Virus record (IMG/VR): IMGVR_UViG_3300008107_000422
Coordinates: 1 to 28,187 of that record
Origin: a virus
Strand: one strand, 5' to 3'
Length of the DNA stretch: 28,187 nt
A program made the position numbers and the translations under genes. Below are positions 24,910 through 28,187 of this stretch, one piece after another. The first letter of the stretch is position 1. Every line of letters begins with the position of its first letter. Below the pieces are notes generated by a model, which was given only the letters and a program-made list of their open reading frames with translations, was not told the origin of the DNA and did no database searches.

Positions 24910-26122
24910 TACAGAGTCCAAACTAATTACTGCAGTTCTTCAGGACAAGCAGATCCATGTTTTGCTACAGGCAAATGTCGATAACCTTCTTAGAACTCAT
25001 GGGGATATCTGGAACTTTATCAGGCTTTACTTTGAAAACAATAAGTCTTTGCCACCTGCAGAACTTGTTACAGAAAAATTTAGAGATTTCTCGCCAATTC
25101 CAAATGTTGGTGCCACAAAGCACCACCTTGAAGAGTTGCAGGGCGAATATCTAAATGATAGCCTTAAAGATATTCTAAGATCTGCAGCAACCAATGTTCA
25201 GAACAATCAAGGCAATCTTGCATTAAATGATTTAATTACACAGACATCAGAGTTAAAGAAAAATACTTCAGCAATTCGTGACATCGATGTAACCGATCTT
25301 GAGTCTGCAATTGCATACTTTGAAAATCTAAAGATTCAACAAGCAGCAGGTCATGTTGGTATTAAAACAAATCTACCAGGTTTTGACAACTATCTTCCTT
25401 CTGGAATTATGCCAGGGCAGTTAGGAGTCTTTTTAGCATACCCAGGTATAGGAAAGTCATGGATGGCTCTGTACTTTGCTGTACAGGCCTGGAAACAGGG
25501 TAAGACACCCCTTGTAATCTCACTTGAGATGAGTGAGACAGAAGTTCGTAATCGTGTATTTACAATTATGGGAGAAGGTCTTTGGTCACATAGAAAACTC
25601 TCTAACGGAGATGTTGAGTTGGATACTCTCAAGGCTTGGCATGAAAGGCACCTAAAGGGTAAGCCAGAGTTTCATATCATTTCAAATGACCAAGGCGGAG
25701 AAATTAATCCATCAGTACTTCGTGGAAAGATTGATCAGTACAAGCCAGACTTTGTAATCGTTGACTACCTTCAGTTGATGGCTCCTAATCAGAAGTCAGA
25801 CAATGAAACGGTACGAATGAAGAACCTTTCAAGAGAACTCAAACTCATGGCTATTGGTGAAGAAGTTCCTATTATTGCTATCTCATCTGCTACACCAGAT
25901 GATGTAAATGATCTTAGTGGTGTTCCGACTCTTGGTCAGACTGCTTGGTCTAGACAGATTGCCTACGATGCTGACTGGGTTATTGCTCTTGGTAGAGCAT
26001 CAAATAGTGATATTATTGAATGCGCTTTTAGAAAGAACCGTAATGGGTTTATGGGAGACTTCCTTGTACAGGTCGATTTTGACAAGGGATACTACAGATA
26101 TAAAGATTATGAAGATAAGTAG
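24902..26122 (+). CDS. dnaB: DnaB-like replicative helicase
   Basis: A 406-residue hexameric-type helicase that unwinds DNA ahead of the phage fork. Residues 1-110 are a helical N-terminal domain beginning ESKLITAVLQDKQIH. The RecA-like core has a Walker A at 179-186 (AYPGIGKS), an SLEMSE motif just after (about 206-211), Walker B at D288 (VIVDYLQLM), SRELKLMAIG, and AYDADWVIALGRA near residue 355. The first Walker A glycine is replaced by alanine. Length is shorter than bacterial DnaB (about 450-470), as is usual in phages. The GTG start follows AAGGAG by seven bases. It is followed 12 bases later by another gene. Confidence 0.92.
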   Translation: MNNTESKLITAVLQDKQIHVLLQANVDNLLRTHGDIWNFIRLYFENNKSLPPAELVTEKFRDFSPIPNVGATKHHLEELQGEYLNDSLKDILRSAATNVQNNQGNLALNDLITQTSELKKNTSAIRDIDVTDLESAIAYFENLKIQQAAGHVGIKTNLPGFDNYLPSGIMPGQLGVFLAYPGIGKSWMALYFAVQAWKQGKTPLVISLEMSETEVRNRVFTIMGEGLWSHRKLSNGDVELDTLKAWHERHLKGKPEFHIISNDQGGEINPSVLRGKIDQYKPDFVIVDYLQLMAPNQKSDNETVRMKNLSRELKLMAIGEEVPIIAISSATPDDVNDLSGVPTLGQTAWSRQIAYDADWVIALGRASNSDIIECAFRKNRNGFMGDFLVQVDFDKGYYRYKDYEDK

Positions 26123-26123
26123 T

Positions 26124-26129
26124 TATAAT
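26124..26129 (+). promoter_or_regulatory. -10 box, probably leaderless
   Basis: TATAAT ends 5 bases before ATG 26135, and there is no ribosome binding site between them. Unlike the other elements it lacks the TG extension. A start near the ATG is expected. Confidence 0.5.
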
Positions 26130-26134
26130 ATGGT

Positions 26135-26488
26135 ATGTCTAAAAGTAAGGAAAATCTTCCTCCTACCTTCTATCATCACAAGCCTATCAAAAAGTTTTAT
26201 CTTGATGGGGTTATACATGATGAGTCAGCCCTTGGTAGGCTTAAAGAGGAATACGTTAGACTACTTGAATCAGAAATGCGACTATCAGGGTACGTACCAA
26301 GACTTGACATATTGCCAGACTTTACATTAGACTATAATCATAAGAAAAAATATTTTGAATTTCAACTAACAGTACACGGAACATATACGGGGAGAAAACA
26401 AAGCGAATGGATAGCAGGAATAGACGGAAGCACAGCAATCTATACACAAAAGAACAAATCAAAAGAGTTCTCACGGGAACAGGTGTAA
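26135..26488 (+). CDS. Unknown protein between helicase and primase
   Basis: A 117-residue protein with no motif I can name. It has PPTFYHHKPIKKFYLDGVIH at the N-terminus, a helix LKEEYVRLLESEMRLSGYVP (about 36-55), then a strand pair (FTLDYNHKKKYFEFQLTVHG) and a polar tail. Position between helicase and primase suggests a replication role. Its last 82 bases overlap the primase gene in a different frame, an unusually long overlap. A -10 box five bases before the ATG and the absence of a ribosome binding site suggest leaderless expression. Confidence 0.65.
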   Translation: MSKSKENLPPTFYHHKPIKKFYLDGVIHDESALGRLKEEYVRLLESEMRLSGYVPRLDILPDFTLDYNHKKKYFEFQLTVHGTYTGRKQSEWIAGIDGSTAIYTQKNKSKEFSREQV

Positions 26489-27351
26489 CGATTGAATCTG
26501 AGGTAGACTCAGACTATATAATCTTTTGTCCATATCACAATAACAATAGAACCCCTGCAGGAGAAATAGATAAATCAAACGGAACTTTTTTCTGCTTTGC
26601 CTGTCACCATGTAACTGGACTAACAGAGTTTGTTATGCACATGTCTAATAGAACTTACTTTGAGGCTGCAAGATTTATTAAGAGCAAAGAAGCAGAAACA
26701 AGCATACAGCAAGATGTAGATAGAGCGCTTTATAAAAAGCCAGAGTTTATTCTATTTGATGAGGTTGTTCTTAAGAGACTTCATAATAGCCTTTTGTCAT
26801 CAAGCAGAGCAAAAGATTATTTTAATTATAGAAAGATTAATAAAGATTCAGCAACAAAGTTTTGTTTAGGCTATTCAGAAAAACAGGATATGGTTACCGT
26901 GCCAGTGCATAGTCCAGATGGAATACCTATTGGGTTTGTTGGAAGATCTATTGAGGGCAAAGAGTTTAAGAATACTCCAGGACTTCCAAAGTCTAAGACA
27001 TTGTTTAATCTACACAGAGTAAAGAGTTCTGGTAAAGTGTATATAGTAGAATCATCATTTGATGCCATTAGGCTTGACCAGTGTGGCTTTCCAGCAGTGG
27101 CAACACTAGGATCCAATGTATCAAACATACAAATAGAATTGCTTCAGAAGTACTTTAATGATATAATTGTCATTGCGGATAACGATGAAGCAGGTGGAAA
27201 TATGAAAACTAAAATAGTTGAAAAACTTGGTTCTCGTGTATCCGTAATACAACTAAATAAAGAATATAAAGATATAGGTGACATGGACGATAAGTCAATC
27301 AAAGAACTGGACTTCCAGTTTGACAAATCAATACAGTCTATGCTAAACTAA
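26407..27351 (+). CDS. DnaG-like primase
   Basis: A 314-residue primase that makes RNA primers at the phage fork. A zinc finger in the N-terminal part has C41-x2-H44 and C63-x2-C66 (CPYH and CFAC). The TOPRIM fold follows, with catalytic Glu at 215 (YIVESSFDA) and the DxD pair at 258-260 (VIADNDEAGG) that bind metal. It lacks the long C-terminal helicase-binding domain of bacterial DnaG, so it is compact. ATG 26407 is the only good start before the zinc finger. GGGGAG lies 12 bases upstream, and the start is inside the preceding gene. It cooperates with the helicase encoded just upstream. Confidence 0.9.
   Translation: MDSRNRRKHSNLYTKEQIKRVLTGTGVTIESEVDSDYIIFCPYHNNNRTPAGEIDKSNGTFFCFACHHVTGLTEFVMHMSNRTYFEAARFIKSKEAETSIQQDVDRALYKKPEFILFDEVVLKRLHNSLLSSSRAKDYFNYRKINKDSATKFCLGYSEKQDMVTVPVHSPDGIPIGFVGRSIEGKEFKNTPGLPKSKTLFNLHRVKSSGKVYIVESSFDAIRLDQCGFPAVATLGSNVSNIQIELLQKYFNDIIVIADNDEAGGNMKTKIVEKLGSRVSVIQLNKEYKDIGDMDDKSIKELDFQFDKSIQSMLN
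27320..27349 (+). promoter_or_regulatory. Promoter for SSB gene, -35 and -10
   Basis: A perfect TTGACA at 27320-27325 is followed after 18 bases by TAAACT (27344-27349), which is preceded by TGC to give an extended -10. A start near 27356 gives a short leader with AGGAGA (27365-27370) before ATG 27377. It lies within the 3' end of the primase gene. Confidence 0.55.
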
Positions 27352-27376
27352 TATAACAACACATAGGAGAAAACAC

Positions 27377-28030
27377 ATGGCAATACTAAGAGGAATAAAA
27401 GAAATGGGCCCAGTGCTTGACGGTCCAAAGGGCGGAGATGGCCCAAAGGTTAAGTGGCTAAAACTTGCAGATGGACAATCTGTAAAGATTAGATTCTTAG
27501 AAGAACTAGATGAAGATTCAGCAAACTATAACGCAGAGCGTGGACTAGCAATTGTTGTATCAGAACACACAAACCCAAAGGACTACAAGCGTAAGGCTGT
27601 AGACACAATGGACACAGAAGGTCGTGACTGGGCTGAAGAAATGCACCGCAAGGATCCAAAGGCTGGCTGGAGAGCACGTCTTCGTTTCTACTGCAACGTT
27701 CTTGTAGACGACGGCATTGAAGCACCATATGTTGCAATCTGGTCAATGGGTATCAGTAAGCAATCATCATTCAACACAATTCGTGAGTATGCACTTGAAA
27801 CAGGAAGCATATCAAATGTACAGTGGAAGTTAAAGCGTAATGGTCAGGGAACTGAAACTAATTACACACTTATTCCATCTGCACCAGACAAGGAACCATT
27901 CAACTGGGGAGAGATCAAGCCTTACCCACTAGAATCTGCACTACGCAAGGTTCCATACGCAGAACAAGAAGCGTTCTATTTGGGCTTTGACGGCCCATCT
28001 GCCACTTCAGCAACTAACGCTGATTGGTAA
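27377..28030 (+). CDS. gp32-like single-stranded DNA-binding protein
   Basis: A 217-residue protein between primase and polymerase. It has the pattern I know from actinophage SSBs: SVKIRFLEELDEDSANYNAE (about 35-54), SEHTNPKDYKRKAVDTMDTE, then WRARLRFYCNVLVDDGIEAP (about 95-114) and WKLKRNGQGTETNYTLIPSA. These give an OB-fold-like core. In homologues I recall, the segment after the KRKA stretch carries a Cys pair for zinc, whereas here it reads RDWAEEMHRKD with no cysteine, so a metal site is probably lost. There is no strongly acidic tail; it ends NADW. Arginine codons are mostly CGN (9 of 12), so it is probably well expressed. AGGAGA supports the start. Confidence 0.75.
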   Translation: MAILRGIKEMGPVLDGPKGGDGPKVKWLKLADGQSVKIRFLEELDEDSANYNAERGLAIVVSEHTNPKDYKRKAVDTMDTEGRDWAEEMHRKDPKAGWRARLRFYCNVLVDDGIEAPYVAIWSMGISKQSSFNTIREYALETGSISNVQWKLKRNGQGTETNYTLIPSAPDKEPFNWGEIKPYPLESALRKVPYAEQEAFYLGFDGPSATSATNADW

Positions 28031-28031
28031 T

Positions 28032-28187
28032 ATGAACTACGTCGGCTTACATGTCCATACCCATTTTAGTTTATTTGATGGGATTGCTACTCCAGAAGAA
28101 TACGTGAACCGTGCAGTTGAGTTAGGGATGCCTGCAATAGCCATCACTGACCACGGTACTTTATCTGGGCATAGGGAACTGCACCGT
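28032..28187 (+). CDS. DNA polymerase III alpha (DnaE-type), 5' part
   Basis: The first 52 codons of a polymerase continue past the window. The translation starts MNYVGLHVHTHFSLFDG, with the HxH metal ligands, and later has IAITDHGTLSGHREL, together the first two signatures of the PHP domain at the N-terminus of bacterial DnaE. The PHP residues appear intact, so proofreading-type or structural metal binding is possible. It starts two bases after the SSB stop with no clear ribosome binding site, suggesting coupling. Only the N-terminus is visible, so another PHP protein cannot be fully excluded, but the location after SSB favours a polymerase. Confidence 0.8.
   Translation, partial: MNYVGLHVHTHFSLFDGIATPEEYVNRAVELGMPAIAITDHGTLSGHRELHR

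Noticed and set aside
25908-26330. A 140-codon + strand frame over the helicase 3' end and the next gene
   Set aside because: It is out of frame with two well-supported genes and has no motif or ribosome binding site.
1-28187. tRNA genes, CRISPR arrays, insertion sequences, attachment sites and an origin
   Set aside because: The gaps between genes are under 100 bases and none contains a cloverleaf, spaced repeats, transposase fragment or iteron cluster that I could see.

Overview
The window is part of the genome of a tailed double-stranded DNA phage with a siphovirus gene order. All credible genes lie on the + strand with almost no non-coding space. The order is major capsid protein (5' end cut off), head-tail connector genes, tail terminator, tail tube, two tail-assembly-chaperone-like genes, a very large tape measure, then baseplate and minor tail genes. 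A replication block follows: zinc ribbon, HTH regulator, two small unknowns, DnaB-like helicase, an unknown, DnaG-like primase, a gp32-like ssDNA-binding protein, and the start of a DnaE-type DNA polymerase. No integrase, lysis, tRNA, CRISPR or transposon genes are seen. The DNA is A+T-rich. The tape measure, hub and replication proteins resemble those of actinobacteriophages, and several genes look leaderless, a habit common in Actinobacteria. A low-GC actinobacterial host, such as a freshwater lineage, is my inference and is not proven by the sequence.

Head and neck (1-3925): the capsid protein is followed by a hairpin and a promoter, then a small abundant-type protein with an acidic repeat N-terminus. 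Four overlapping genes for connector, stopper, tail completion and terminator come next. Tail (3926-23702): the tail tube gene sits between two hairpins, each paired with a -10 element. The first chaperone gene starts at a probable leaderless promoter and carries a seven-A slippery run exactly at its domain boundary. A shorter paralogue follows, and its reading frame continues in -1 into the tape measure gene. After the 3437-residue tape measure come a Dit-like protein, a 1433-residue hub protein with a probable carbohydrate-binding-type insert, and four smaller tail-tip proteins.

Replication (23702-28187): helicase, primase, SSB and polymerase are encoded together, so the phage probably builds most of its own replisome. 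Short internal promoters appear before the unknown gene at 26135 and before the SSB gene.

The observations most worth following are the frame arrangement of the two chaperone paralogues and the tape measure, the set of extended -10 promoters placed 5-6 bases before start codons that lack a ribosome binding site, and the sharp arginine-codon split between capsid/tail-tube genes and their neighbours. I found no clear defence system or new enzyme.
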